The position numbers and the translations under genes are program-made. From Linyphia triangularis (Eukaryota; Arthropoda; Arachnida; Araneae; Linyphiidae): 64,000 bases of DNA. Below, in pieces: positions 10,570-23,340 of this stretch (positions are counted from its first letter, which is position 1; each line of letters starts with the position of its first letter). The stretch lies in NCBI GenBank assembly GCA_963978545.1, contig OZ021723.1:49740569-49804568 (forward strand), read 5' to 3'. A model generated the notes under the pieces. The model searched no databases and was not told the origin of the DNA. It saw only the letters and a program-made list of their open reading frames with translations.

Positions 10570-13396
10570 ATTTTCTTGAAAAGTGGGGGGGATGCGTCAC
10601 CCCGCGTCTACACACCCTTCTAGCACTGCTGCCACGCCAGAAAATGATGAAGTTCTTCATTTAAGGTTCCCCAAAAAGTTGAACCTCGGTAACCTTTTTT
10701 GAACCTTTTTTTTAATTTTTTTTATCAATATTTAAGAAGTTTTATGTTTTCCCTTTCATCAAAGAACTTTCAAGATGTACTTTGAATATAATATCAGCAG
10801 CAATAGAGTGTTTTTTAATAAAATTTGTTTGATGAATCTTACTTGAAGCAAAAAAATTGAGCAAATGAATAATCGTGGAATCATTCAACAGCTCGCACAA
10901 AAATGGTGTTTAAATATATTTTCCTTTTAAATATGTTTATGTTAATAAATGTGTAATAAGTGATATATATTGGGTATTTGACTATTACTGCCAAATGTTG
11001 AAAACTTGTTCTAGAAGTATGACTGTTCTGGAAGTAAAGCTGGAAAATTAGCCGTAATTAAAACCTTAAATTTCAAAGACTACAAAAGGACTTATATAAA
11101 TTATATTTAATGATGAAATACAAATAAAATTATCAAAATCTTTTTAAATGCTGATGATGAAATTGTTTATAATTTAACTAAACAGTTTCGTTATCTAGTT
11201 TCGTGATACTTATGTATTTAAAAGTCTGTTGAGCAGAAGGATCTAATATTTTTTTTTGTATACTATACTTTTGTACTGTATAAATCATTAAAGAGTTAAG
11301 AATGATCTTTTTTTAATAGCATTCGTAGTATATCAAGGATTCGCTCATGGATAAATACCTTTTTTTCTAAAAGTAATTTGCTAATAGTTGACATTTATCT
11401 CAATTAAAATTAATATGAAAGATATAGTTTTTAAAACTTAACGTTCTTTCTAAAAAAACTGTCTTATTTATTTTTAAATATACTTTTTTAATTTTCCCAA
11501 AATAGCATTAAAATAAAAATAAATGCAAGATTTTACATAGGAGTTGCAACTAACCGAGGTCTTTCAAACCAAAATTCTTGACAATATTCTCACACATTTA
11601 CTAAACCGAAACTTTATTACAATTCACTAAAAGAAAATATAGATAATTAATTAGGCAAGAATCCTACTCAAGTCTCAGACACGCTAATCTCTTATATTCA
11701 ATCGAAAGCGTAATGGAAATGTCAAGTATAATTTTTTATAATCTAGTTAGAGAAATTAGCGCTCCAGTTATCTTAATTTAAATTAAACACAAGCCTACAA
11801 AAAACCTACAAGAAAAAAAAAATAATCCGGAAAAATTCACACATCCAAATGACCTTTTATTCAATTACTGCTAATTTCCTTTGATTTGAAATGCAGTTAA
11901 AATTTAATTTCTTCATTTTTTCAACTATAATAAATAATTGGCATTACATTCTTTCTGTTTTTCTTCATATTATACAATAGAAGCCTTAACAATCGAAATG
12001 TTGAAATGCTACAAGTAGATTAAAATATCAAACTGTAACTTTGTAAAAAATTAATTGTTGTAACCGTCCTTGTATTATAAGTAAATTAACGTGCCTCAAA
12101 ATCAATTACATTGCACTTCCAGTAAAAATATATCTAATCCAGCATAATAAAACCTTTTATTAACGATAAACTATTTAACATATGTTTTTTATTTATATAG
12201 TTCAAATTATTCTTATTTAGTAAAAATCCAAGAGTTGAATATTTTAGTAAAGACTGAATATTTAACGTTATTTAGTATGGAATAGAGTGGAATTTTGTGA
12301 CTGTTTTTATAGGTCGAATTTTGTTCAAAATATATATTGTTCCATTCATTTTGATCACTCGAAACAAATTCTTTCTTTATCTGTATTTCAAATAAATGTT
12401 TCAAAGTATATATTCTTGATAGTTCAAAATGTTTATGATACTTAATTTGAGTAAAACTCTAGTCTTCAATTTATTCAAATCTATGCAAAACAAAACAAAA
12501 ATAGTTTTAAACTTTCCGAAAAAAAATGTAACTAAATAATTCTTGGCAATTTGACTTTTTTAGGTTTAAGAAACATTGACCGGTTTCGGATTCTGAGGTT
12601 TTGTTCAGACACACATGAACTGTATCCCTCCCAATATAAAAATTTCCAAATTATTTTTTCTCATCATATTAAAAAATAATAAAAAAAAAAATTTAAAAAA
12701 AATAGGATTTTAGGTAAACTTTGCTAAGGTTAAAAAAGATTGAAGCATTTTAAATATTAACACCCACATTTTTCTGTCAATACTTGAAATAAAAGTACAT
12801 TATACTACTTGATTTTCACTATCCTGGAGAGAAACCGCTAAACTATATATATTAAAAATGTTTTCATTTCTTAAAAGTTTTTAAAGTCTAACGACAATTT
12901 ACACAACATCTACATAGAAAAAAAAATTTGCTGTTATTATTTCCGTTAGAATGGTTCTAATTGAAATATTCTACTTTAAAAGTAGCATTAAATATATATT
13001 TCTTTATATTTCCTTTTATGTATATAAAATTCACGTTTCAAGAGTAATCATTTTCTATGAAACAAATTAATTCTCTCACAAATTCATTCTGTATATTCAC
13101 TTGGATCAAGTCCTAGTTTCCATTTTTTATTTCTTCGAATTTGTTTGAAAAAGCGTCGAAATATATAGCCTTATCATTTTTCTTCGGTAGCAGAAGAGTG
13201 AAATAAGAGTTGCAATATGGCTGCTATAGTTGCCAAGAATCGGCGTCTCAGAAGAGCACAATGATAAAAGTATTCTGCATTCAGTCATACCAAGTTTCCA
13301 ATAAAAAACTTGAGATTGCTATCTGGTTTCCGTTGCTATTGCTTCATGTATATTTTCGGAGCACCATGGCTTTATGCATCAATTTTATTCAAGAGA

Positions 13397-13432
<36 letters not shown>

Positions 13433-14530
13433 CACTTTTCTTTCATTACACTTTTTTATTACACGTCTATTTTTACTATTATAAAAGCAACAAAATATTT
13501 GCAATTCATATAATAAAATTTTATTCTCATAAATCTTTACCAGTTAATTTTTCAGCATTTTGGGAATTCCTTCACGTTATAATAAGTCGTGACTTAAAGA
13601 ATTTTGATAAAATTAATATGTTAAATTTAGAATTTATTCATTGTTAAATGTAATTCAGTCATTAAAATTTTTGATTTTTTGATTTTCGGGTTAAAAAAAA
13701 AAACATTATAATATCTATCCAATAAAAATTGAGTTTTTCCATACAAATAAAACATAAATCATACAACCATACAATAAAAATTTTCCATACAAATTTTCCA
13801 AGTTGTTTGCTCAAATTGCATAAAACCCATGAATGGTTGAATTTTTTTTTTTTAAATTAAAAACTTTCTTGGCTCATATATTCAAAACCAAAAAGTTATT
13901 TTCAAAGTGCGACGACGAACACATAAAGGGATTGCATTCAAAATGTTCATTGAAACAATTTTGTTAAAACTAGAAATATTTTTGACGCACTCCTTGTCTG
14001 AGAATATTTGTCTGAGCATATTATTTATTGATATGGTTAAATGCATCTCTTTTAAAAACATTAATTACTATTTTAAATGTTTGTTCTATATATCGTTCAT
14101 TTTGATGATGTTTTCTGAAATATATATGATTAAATTTGAATTTAAACTCTTCATATATTCGACCTCGATTCCGTTTACAGCAGTGACTTATAGTACGTTG
14201 CTCGAGGACAGTAAGTGGAATATGATACGTTAAAAGTGCTCATTAAATGTAAGTATTAAAATATTTATAGATATAATGAACAAAAAAAAAAAGTTCAAAA
14301 ATAATCGTTTAATAATTCAATTGGCATATTTTTATTTTAAGAAATTGTAATTGTCTTGAAAGGCATTCTCATATGCTATTAGTTTTATTCATCATGTAAA
14401 TGATACTTAATGTGGTATGAATAATATTTTATATAGTAATTTATACGGGCATTATCACTTAGAAAAACATGTTTTATTATCTTTGTCAAAGGGATTCAAA
14501 ATCCTTAGATTTAATTCTAAGAAAGAAACT
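10570..14530. other. Long AT-rich stretch without recognised gene
   Basis: Reading both strands, I found no domain-like protein. The longest frame (13907-14233, 108 codons) is a low-complexity F/I/K-rich frame typical of AT-rich DNA. A poly(T) tract lies at 13401-13429. The DNA may be intergenic or deep intron. Confidence 0.35.
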
Positions 14531-14532
14531 AA

Positions 14533-15175
14533 GAGTGTGGAATATCGCACAACTTTCAATTACACTCTAATACTGGTCATTGTATTCAAATTTGACAATG
14601 ATTAGTGGAATTTTCCATTTTCATATTTTCATTAATTAAATTTTTTTTCCACTTTAGTGATATTTTTGGCAACAATTATTGCATCGGTAAAAAAGCAAAT
14701 AAAAATAAAACTGGTCAAAATGGTGGAATTGGCTGTATGTTTTTAGATAAATATTACTTTATATTCTTTTGTAAGTGAAACAGAGAGAGTAACAGTAGTT
14801 GATGAACGATGATCAAGGAAAGAGAACTTTATGTTAAGGATATTCATTTCAAATTTTTACGCCTTTATCGCATTTATGAGGGAATTTAAGAGGTGGAGAT
14901 GTTTAGAACAATTTAAAATGCATTACCACAGCGATTTAGATCCAAATCCACACAGCCCTTTTTTGGCATTTGATTAAAACATATTTTTATTGGTTAATAA
15001 CTCATGCGCATGTGCTATTTTGACATAAACCTTAATTACAGTTCCCATGACCACCACTTCTAACCCCTTTATAAAAGTTGAACATTGTAGGTCAATCCGT
15101 TCTGGAATTCTGCTAAACACAGACATTTTTTATGGACCACTCTTTTGGATTCGGGACGTTCCAAAAATGTAAAAA
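14533..15175 (+). repeat. Dispersed repeat, copy 1 (unclassified)
   Basis: Aligns in the same orientation with 40575-40975. Shared blocks include CACAACTTTCAATTACACT, TTTAGAGG/TTAAGAGGTGG-type sequence, ATGCGCATG and GTAGGTCAAT, with ACACAGACA near the end. This copy has extra sequence between the first and second blocks. No ORF, tail or TIR was recognised. Confidence 0.65.
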
Positions 15176-15179
15176 TGCA

Positions 15180-18100
15180 TTTTTTTTTTTAAATCTAATA
15201 AATACTTTTATTACCGTATATTAATATTCATGTCCTGGTCTTAAGTATTTCCTTCAATAAACTTATTTTTAGAGGCATGCAATAGAACAACTAGAGTTTG
15301 GCTAGATGTAAACTCTTCTAACACTAAAACTCCAAAATGGAGAGCAAAATTGTCAAGAAGTGATCACTGAAAGATATTTGACACAAGCCCTTTCAACAAG
15401 TAACGATTAAATTAAAACTGTTTGAACGTGCATGATATTTAATTTCAATATTTAGATACACAAAGAGAAAAAACGAAATTCAACGATTCATATAAACTAA
15501 CGGAGTTCTGAATAAAATTCAATTTAATCTAAAAAGTCAATTATATTTATTGAATCCTTCTGAAGCTTTTACTTGGATGAAATAAATATTTATGCAACTT
15601 TAAAATTAAACGTGCTTTGTAAAGCTTTATTTTAAAAAGAAAATAGGATGAGAAAAAATATACATTTCTATGTTTTGTGGAGAAAAGAGAACATATACAC
15701 CTTTGGGACTGAAATAGCATAATTTATTGAATGATAAATTTAGTTTAATAACAAAACATTTACTGTACTGGTTAAGTTGTATCAGAAGCAATTTCAGTTG
15801 TTGAATAATGAAACAACCAAGCTTTTGAGATTGTACTAAAAATTATCGAGAAATGCATGTATATATGCATGTCTAAGATTAATAAGTTGCTTTTAAAAAT
15901 GATAATAAAACATTTCTTCAATTTCCATGCCTCATTTTAATTTGTATATCATTAAACTTTATAGAAATATACAAGTTAATTTTATTCTTATTTGTGGAAA
16001 ACATGTAGATTTGCATTTTTAATTTGGAAATAAAAATAAGGCAACTTATCATTAAATCAATTGTAAATTGGTAGTTATATGCTTAATTTAATTATAGAGA
16101 TAAATAAGTTGTACAATAACTGCTCTACAATTAGAATTTAAAAAATAATGAAATTGACACTTTGTATAAAATTGTATAATATAAATTATGCACAATTGGT
16201 TATGTTAAGAACTGTGACTAGAAGGCTATTGTAGAAACAAGGACTACTTAAAAGGACTTATGGAATACGAAAGTGCCTTCAGGAATGCTTCAAAAAACTG
16301 TCTTACGTCTGTTTTGGTTATGATCTACATTGATTTAAAGAAAAACTAATATGAAGTAATATATATAATTATAATTATGTCCGTTTGTTATCTTAATTGG
16401 GTAGTATATATTTTTTTGTATCTTTTTTAATAATAAAATAAAATTAACAGTATTGAGACATAAAATAACTGTATGGGAATTACGTTTTACCACTTATGGA
16501 TCCAAATAAAAGGTTAATATATTTGACTACTATTAGAACCAATGTATTTAGTAGTGATAGGGAAAGCATTTACATGTTTTATTGCTTTTGTTTATTTTAA
16601 CTAAAATTCATTTAAAGGAAATTTTTAACCCTTTTTCTCTTTTAGTATTTCCATTTAATTCTTAAATTATCATTTTTAAAACAGATAATAATTCACTAAT
16701 AATTTAAGGAAATGAATTAATTCATTTATACACATAGCTTCGTTGAAATATATTTAAGAAGAATTGGTCAATTTGTCATGATTTGTTACATTAATCAGTG
16801 AATAAATCATAAGGACTTATTCTATTTTTATCATGACTAAACATAAAAACTGGCATTATTGAAAACAACAAATTTCTCTTGTTTTTTATTTAACTTGTAG
16901 ATTTCACTTTTTCTTATTATTAATTGAAATTGTAGTTTCAAAATCCAGCTTCAACTTATTTATAACATTTCTTTTATAATATTTCTCCATTTCTGTATCG
17001 TATTTTTTTAACAAAATAATTCTAAGGAAAAATTTATTCAACCAATAACGAAAAAAAAAAAAATATAAAAGAGAGTAAAGCAGCATAATAATAAACACTT
17101 CCTAATTTTTTCAGCACTCGACAAAACATGCTTTCTTTTTTTCCCCCTCTTTGACAAAACACAATTCCCAACGGCCTCATCAAAATAAATTGATTCGCCC
17201 GTTTCGCCAATCAAAGTAAATACCTCTATTTTCCTTCACTCAAAGATTGACATAAACCATTAAAAACATTAAAATACTATCCCCCTCCTTCTAATACGCA
17301 CCCACCTTTTATCCACTAAGAGAATTCTACACTGAGAAGAATTTTCCTTTCTCTGCATTAGGAACTTTTCATCTTCATTACTGGAACGCTTTCACCCTCT
17401 CCCATCCCCACGTGGAACTTTTAAAGGGTAGAATGCGCACCGATCAATTTTCATTGGGCAGAAAAAGGGGTAGTCTTTATTATGCCCGAATTTTACACCG
17501 TGCGTAAGGCGTGAAATGGTAGATAATGCGCAAGACACGCGACGGCTTTAGGAGTAAGTGCTTGTTTTCGCATATTTTTTTTTGTTCCTGCACGTCGTTT
17601 TTCGAAATGCCCGTCTTTTCTTTAGGTCTCCCCGGGGGTTTTAGGGATGCTTGGTCGGGGAGAGAGAGGGGCAAACGATAATGTTCGAGCCGTAGGATAT
17701 GGGGATGCTTTAATAAAAGATACAAAGCAGTGAGATAAGGCGGCATTAGGTAAGAGATAGGTTTCGTTTTTAAGTAATAAACCGATGGATTTTGCAATAA
17801 TTTCTTGTTATCGCTGTTTTATGAATCGCTATTAATTAAAGTGATTAAAATTGTTTTTAATAAATTTTACGATAATCAGGTTTCCATAAAGGGTTTATTC
17901 ATCAAAAGAAATTAGTTGATTGGTTGGTGGATAGAAAATCCTAATTTATTGGTAGTAAGAGATAAAGAAAATATGGTATGATAAAAAAAAAAGTAAATTA
18001 TGACCGTGTATGTATTTGTCTTTTGAATAATAAACTGCTGGGGTTTATGATGATCTATCTGAATTAAATTGTTATGCATTTTTTAGAAGTTTGTTTTGTG

Positions 18101-18970
18101 AGTTTGAATCTATTCAAATTATTGTCGATATATAAAAAAATAACGTATAAAATTACTGTAAAAAATAAAAATCATTATATTTGTAACATTTCTATTAGAG
18201 CAATGTTAAAATAGTTTTAATCGAAACTTAATATGAAAATGTACAGTGGGCTGTATTATTAAACTTATGTATATGTTACGTTACTTTAGAATAGAAAGTT
18301 TTTGTTCATTTTGTTATAATCTTGTGTAATTAACAATATTTTCAACGGCGAAACAAAAGAAATTAATTTTACATATAATACATAATACTAGAAGTGTTAC
18401 TTAAAATGTTTTCTCTTAAGAAATCATGTCTCTATCACATTCGGAAGGCAGTTTACGAGGCTAGTATGCAAGAGGTCTCACTATTGAACTCTTCAGCTCT
18501 CTTTGGTATAAAATTATTCAAAAGTGACTAGATACGGTGCCAATTGTAAAAAATACACTCTTGCAGTTTGTTGGGATACTTGGTGGGAGTTTTTTGGATT
18601 TACATTTCGAAGCAGAAGGACAGTTTTCTCTTAGATGTCCTTCCGGAAGGCGTTTCCCACTTTTGAGATATAGTGACACAACTATGTTTCGGTGCAGCAT
18701 ATCTATCATAAATCCTGTTCCAAATCCAATTTTTGATTCTTAATATATAATTTGTAAAAGGAATTTACCACTGCAGGGTTTAAAATATAGATTTAAAATT
18801 ATACAGTTTAAACATTTTTGAAAGTTAATAAGTTGAAACAAATACTTTACATAGAAATCGAATAGTTTTAAAGTAATAATATCATATATTTGAAATAATA
18901 AACTTGCTTGAAAAGATTTTGAGATAGCCCAATTACCTTTTACGTATGACTTCAACTTTAACTTTTTTTT
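15180..18970. other. AT-rich DNA with a GC-richer block at 17270-17720
   Basis: Most of this stretch shows nothing. About 17270-17720 is less AT-rich and lower in repeats, with an E-box CACGTG (~17410) and CG-containing words. Its 105-codon minus-strand frame has no recognisable domain. A second, more complex patch lies at 18420-18740, where both strands hold ~65-codon frames without motif matches. Confidence 0.35.
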
Positions 18971-19045
18971 GGTTAACGACCTATTTTTGTACACAATAAC
19001 GGATAATCCGGCTGGGACCTACAGTTTAACGTGGATTCCGAACCT
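18971..19045 (-). repeat. 3' fragment of SINE family B
   Basis: In reverse complement this matches the 3' half of the SINE at 39667-39835: GGTTCGGAATCCAC, then CCAGCCGGATTA and a GTACAAAAATAGG end. The tRNA-like head is missing, so it is a truncated copy. Confidence 0.6.
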
Positions 19046-19472
19046 CTTTTATGTATGAATATAAATATTTTAACTGTTTGTATTATTCTACAAACGCATT
19101 TTGAGAGGACATAGCTAAAATATGGCAAGCTTTTTAGATTTGTATGAAATACGATTTGAGGAATCTTATCTGGAGAGCAATTTCATTAGAAATAAATTTT
19201 GGATTTATGAGTGGTTGAATAGGTTATTTGTCAAAATTAAGTTTTAATAGTGTAAATCTATTTCTTGAGTATATACAAAACTTTGAAAAGAATCTGGTGA
19301 ATTTTAAACAGTTTTTCACTCGATCACAACTGAATTTTTGGGGTTTCTATAATTAGAATTTATCATTGATGATTTTGAAGATCGATCAATTAATTTATTG
19401 ATATATTTTTTCTAGGACTTATAAAAAGAAATGCTTCATTTTTGTTCAGTGTCATTTTGTATTTCAGTCAAA

Positions 19473-19477
<5 letters not shown>

Positions 19478-19508
<31 letters not shown>
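19478..19508. repeat. Poly(A) tract (31 bp)
   Basis: Uninterrupted A run seen directly. Confidence 0.9.
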
Positions 19509-19510
<2 letters not shown>

Positions 19511-20233
19511 GAATTAAGCTTTTAGAGATTCTGTTACGAGATGATATCAGATTAGGAATATTTTTTACAATAAAACTATGCACGGTGCTAAAATTATAAA
19601 ATTGAAAAAAAGTTTTGAAAAAGTATGGGATTATTTTTAAGTGATTCGGAGATTTCTCAAAACATTTCAGAAATTAAGTTTACTAATTAGAAACATTGAA
19701 AATATTCAAACAACGTAATTTAATTTTTTATTCGACGCTTACATTTATGGTTATTGTATTTAATAGGGTGATTAAGTTTTTCTAACTTTCGATTTTTTAC
19801 AGGGACACACTCTTAAAAGAGTTGCCATGTAATAAAATATTATGACATGCAAAATTTTATTCAAAATTATTACCATTTAGAGGTGGCGCATAGAGGCCAA
19901 ATATAGCAAATTTTACAAATATCTATACTAAAACGTTTATTACGTTAGTAATAAAAAAAAAAAAAAAAAAAAAAAAAATCGTCTAAAATTATTAATTTAC
20001 ATGTTAGAACATCTTTTGCCGCATCATATAAACAAACAAAAAAATTCGGTGTTTTGATGTCGTAAAACGAACCGGTGACGTTAACGACATTGAGATTTGT
20101 CGTCGCTAACGCACACGCATAGAAAGTGAATCTGCACTCGAACTTTGTATAGTAGTGGTCAGTTGCTTTGTGTCATTTCAAAAATAGTATGTTTTTGATG
20201 TTTAATGTAAATTTGATCGGATTTTGAGGACAA

Positions 20234-21485
20234 ATGTTAGGATACGAAAATATACTGGTGTGGTTGGTTGGACAGTTAGCTGAGACAATTCCCGTATGTA
20301 AACTTTCCTCAGAACGCAAAGTTGCTGCAAATTTCCTTCATCATTTGATTCGAAAAATAATTGTTCGAGAAATTCCACAGAAGTTACTGAAGCTGTTTTG
20401 TCAATCTGAGCCACCTACATTTAACATAAGTTTTATACGATGGGCTAAAGCTATCAGCGTAAAAATCCAGCTTTAGTTTCCGACCAAACGGTATAGTGGT
20501 TAGCGTGCAAGCTTCTAGACCGCGAGGTTGCGGGTTCGAGTCCCGTGTTAGTCATGGGTGTTTGTAAATGTATGTTGGCTTGTCTAATGACGAGTGTTTC
20601 GGCTCATTATAGCCCTCGTGTTGCTGACGGGGCCAGATAATCTGAAAACAACCAACCAACCAGCTTTAGGTATCATCCAACAATTTTCTTCAATAGTGCC
20701 ACTGGGACGGCAAGCCTTTACAAGATAGAACTGGATAAGACACAGTTAACAGAATAATAGTTATAGTCATAGGAAAAGACCTTGACCAGTTGCTTCAGAA
20801 GTTTGCTGGATCAAATTCCAAAAAATTCTACCTTACCATTCAACATCTACAGTCTATGAAACTCTGGATCAATGGAAATTAGTCGAAGATATAAAAGCGA
20901 TGTGTTTTTATAACAAAGGCATGCATTCTGAATGAGGAGAAACTTGGCCAAGAGCTTTCTATCAACCATGAAGTCTGCATATCTGTGAAATTGTGTTAGA
21001 TGCAGTGTTTACAACATGTCGTTTCATTTGACCCCGAAACTTTTCTTTTCAAGCGCTTTGAATCTATTTAGAAATGCAATGGCAAGTACAAATACAATGA
21101 ATTCATCACCGATGCATTCACTGTCCTATACTGTAGCAGCCAAAGGATGACATCATTGCGTTTGCTAGAGAATGTTCCTCTGCCTCTCAACGATTACTTT
21201 GAGAATTGGTATTAATTTTCTAAGGTAGTTTTTCTTCTGACCTACCGGTACATTTTATGAATCCAGGTGAACTTCATTGGGCAAGATGGATGGCAAAAGC
21301 CAACAGGCTATCAAGATATGGATATCAAGAAGCAATTCAGATTTGCTAAGATAGAAGAAAAAGTACTAAGAGCCCTTGCTATATTTGCTTCCTGCATCTA
21401 CTTGAAGTTGTGTATTCTTACCACTCTTCCAATTGCTGCACTAAATACAAACTTAGTTATCTTGAAGACGCTTTATGACTACTAG
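20234..21485 (+). pseudogene. Broken transposase of element G (HWDGK/RWMAK type)
   Basis: Pieces of one protein can be read in shifting frames. After the SINE, a segment near 20697 reads HWDGK followed by VNRIIVIVIGKDLDQLL. Near 20890-21020 come MCFYNKG and ICEIVLDAVF, which resemble the D-containing and C-H-containing blocks of the family. At about 21267-21310 a frame reads ELHWARWMAKANRL, matching RWMAK in element H and resembling RWLTTANR in element C. Stop codons and frameshifts separate these blocks, so no product is expected. The role (DNA transposase with an RNase H-like core) is inferred from element structure and motif order. Confidence 0.65.
20467..20669 (+). mobile_element. SINE family A, copy 1, with target duplication
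   Basis: The SINE body (20477-20659, ~183 bp) is flanked by direct repeats CCAGCTTTAG (20467-20476 and 20660-20669). The 5' part is tRNA-like, with an A-box region GGTATAGTGGTTAGCGTG and a B box GGTTCGAGTCC. The 3' part ends GATAATCTGAAAACAACC. It matches the copy at 50080-50260 nearly throughout. It is inserted inside the transposase relic of element G and is therefore younger than that element. Confidence 0.9.
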
Positions 21486-22261
21486 AACATCATAGATAAT
21501 ATTTTTAGTGTTTTAATTAAAAAAAGTTCTTTCTCAACTTTGGTATCTCGAAGAGGAACTTGTTTTTATCACTATTTTTTATAGGATTGCCAGTATAAAA
21601 ATCAAATCTGAAATTATTACAGCACTTTATAATAAAAATCCGAATTTAGGGAACATTACAAAGAAATTAACTCTCACTACAAACGCTATGCCCAATTTTT
21701 AACCAAACGCTATCAATTTTTCTCTTTAGACTCACAGAGGTTCTGTGATGTAACGGTCATTAAAAAATTATTTTCTTCTTACCGACCCAGAGAAATAACA
21801 AGAAAACGAAGAGTACCGAACTGAAGAAAATATTGTTAGGGGCATTAGGGTGGTGAACGATGTGGATAGAAAGTTTCCATACCTCAGAACAAGTATTCTA
21901 TTAGAAAAGTGATTTGAGCGATTACTGTTGAACTTCCAGTGTAAACAGGTTCACTGACAATACTCATCAATCTTTATCATAAAATATATACTATCAAATA
22001 TTGTATTCTACACCATCAAATATTGTTTCCCATGCAAAATATTAAAAATTTATTTTGAATAGTGTATGTTATGTTACTTTGAGAGCCGTAAGGCTGCAGT
22101 ATAAAATTCTTAAAATACATGTTGATTGCGTCACCACTAAATATTGTCCCATTTTCATAAAATTCAGCATTAGTTATTTTTTTTATGGGAGAACAAAATT
22201 AGCCGGTGCCCCATTGAAATTTCAAAGTTTGAAATTTTGCTCTTATTTTTTAATCACCTTA

Positions 22262-22991
<730 letters not shown>

Positions 22992-23063
22992 ATAATTCAA
23001 TTACGTTTATGAAACACTGTCAGCTATTTAAAAATTGAAATATTATTTTCAAGTCTTCCTTAC

Positions 23064-23123
23064 CATGAGTAGCGGCAGCAAGCAGTATAACAACGAGAAA
23101 TACCATGCTGGGTCAATATCCAT
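23064..23123 (-). CDS. Probable first coding exon of a secreted or membrane protein (partial)
   Basis: On the minus strand a GC-richer block leads into an ATG and ends at a good splice donor (ATG followed by GTAAGG; the intron starts at 23063). Two starts are possible. The upstream ATG (23123) gives MDIDPAWYFSLLYCLLPLLM, 20 codons ending in phase 0. The downstream ATG (23106) gives MVFLVVILLAAATH, ending in phase 1. Both are hydrophobic, leader-like peptides. No later exon was found in the window, so the product cannot be named. The block at 23110-23330 would be 5' UTR and promoter. This is the only place where I see host-gene structure, and it is inference from a short sequence. Confidence 0.45.
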
Positions 23124-23340
23124 TCACTGAACAAACCTCTCTCCGGCCACTACCGCGCGCTCCTGAATTCAAAGTGCTCGGACCAAAGTAGTATCTGGAG
23201 GGAGTGGGGTGATAGCAGCGCCTCTTTTGGATGACACTTTGCTGGGATCCTCGGAAGAGGGACACTTGGAAGAGGATAACTTGTTGCTGATATTGTTATC
23301 CATCCAAGAGAAAAATAGGAGTGCCGTGAGTTCGAATGGA
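23124..23340 (-). promoter_or_regulatory. Candidate 5' UTR / promoter of the 23123 exon
   Basis: A 200-bp GC-richer island in AT-rich surroundings, upstream of the candidate start on the minus strand. It contains CGCGCG and several CG words (for example CCGCGCGCTCC as read on the plus strand). No clear TATA box was seen. A TTCAGT match to the arthropod initiator lies just ahead of the first ATG, which would leave almost no 5' UTR and is probably chance. Confidence 0.3.

Larger units (their letters stand above)
19764..22261 (+). mobile_element. Element G: hAT-like DNA transposon relic
   Basis: About 2.5 kb. The left end TAGGGTGATTAAG mirrors the right end, which inverted reads TAAGGTGATTAA. 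Subterminal similarity extends for ~150 bp, including GCAAAATTT-like and GGTG-CGCA blocks. The flanks GTATTTAA (19756-19763) and GGATTTAT (22262-22269) agree at 6 of 8 bases, so an 8-bp target duplication is possible but eroded. The interior carries a broken transposase in the same direction and a SINE at 20477-20659. It belongs with element H by protein motifs (HWDGK, RWMAK). Confidence 0.7.

Noticed and set aside
17480..17797. 105-codon minus-strand ORF as a gene
   Set aside because: No motif, no splice context and no repeat of the frame elsewhere. It lies in a GC-richer block where longer chance frames are expected.
20480..20555. A tRNA gene
   Set aside because: A and B boxes are present, but the acceptor arms do not pair. 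The sequence continues into a SINE body shared with 50080-50260 and is flanked by target duplications.
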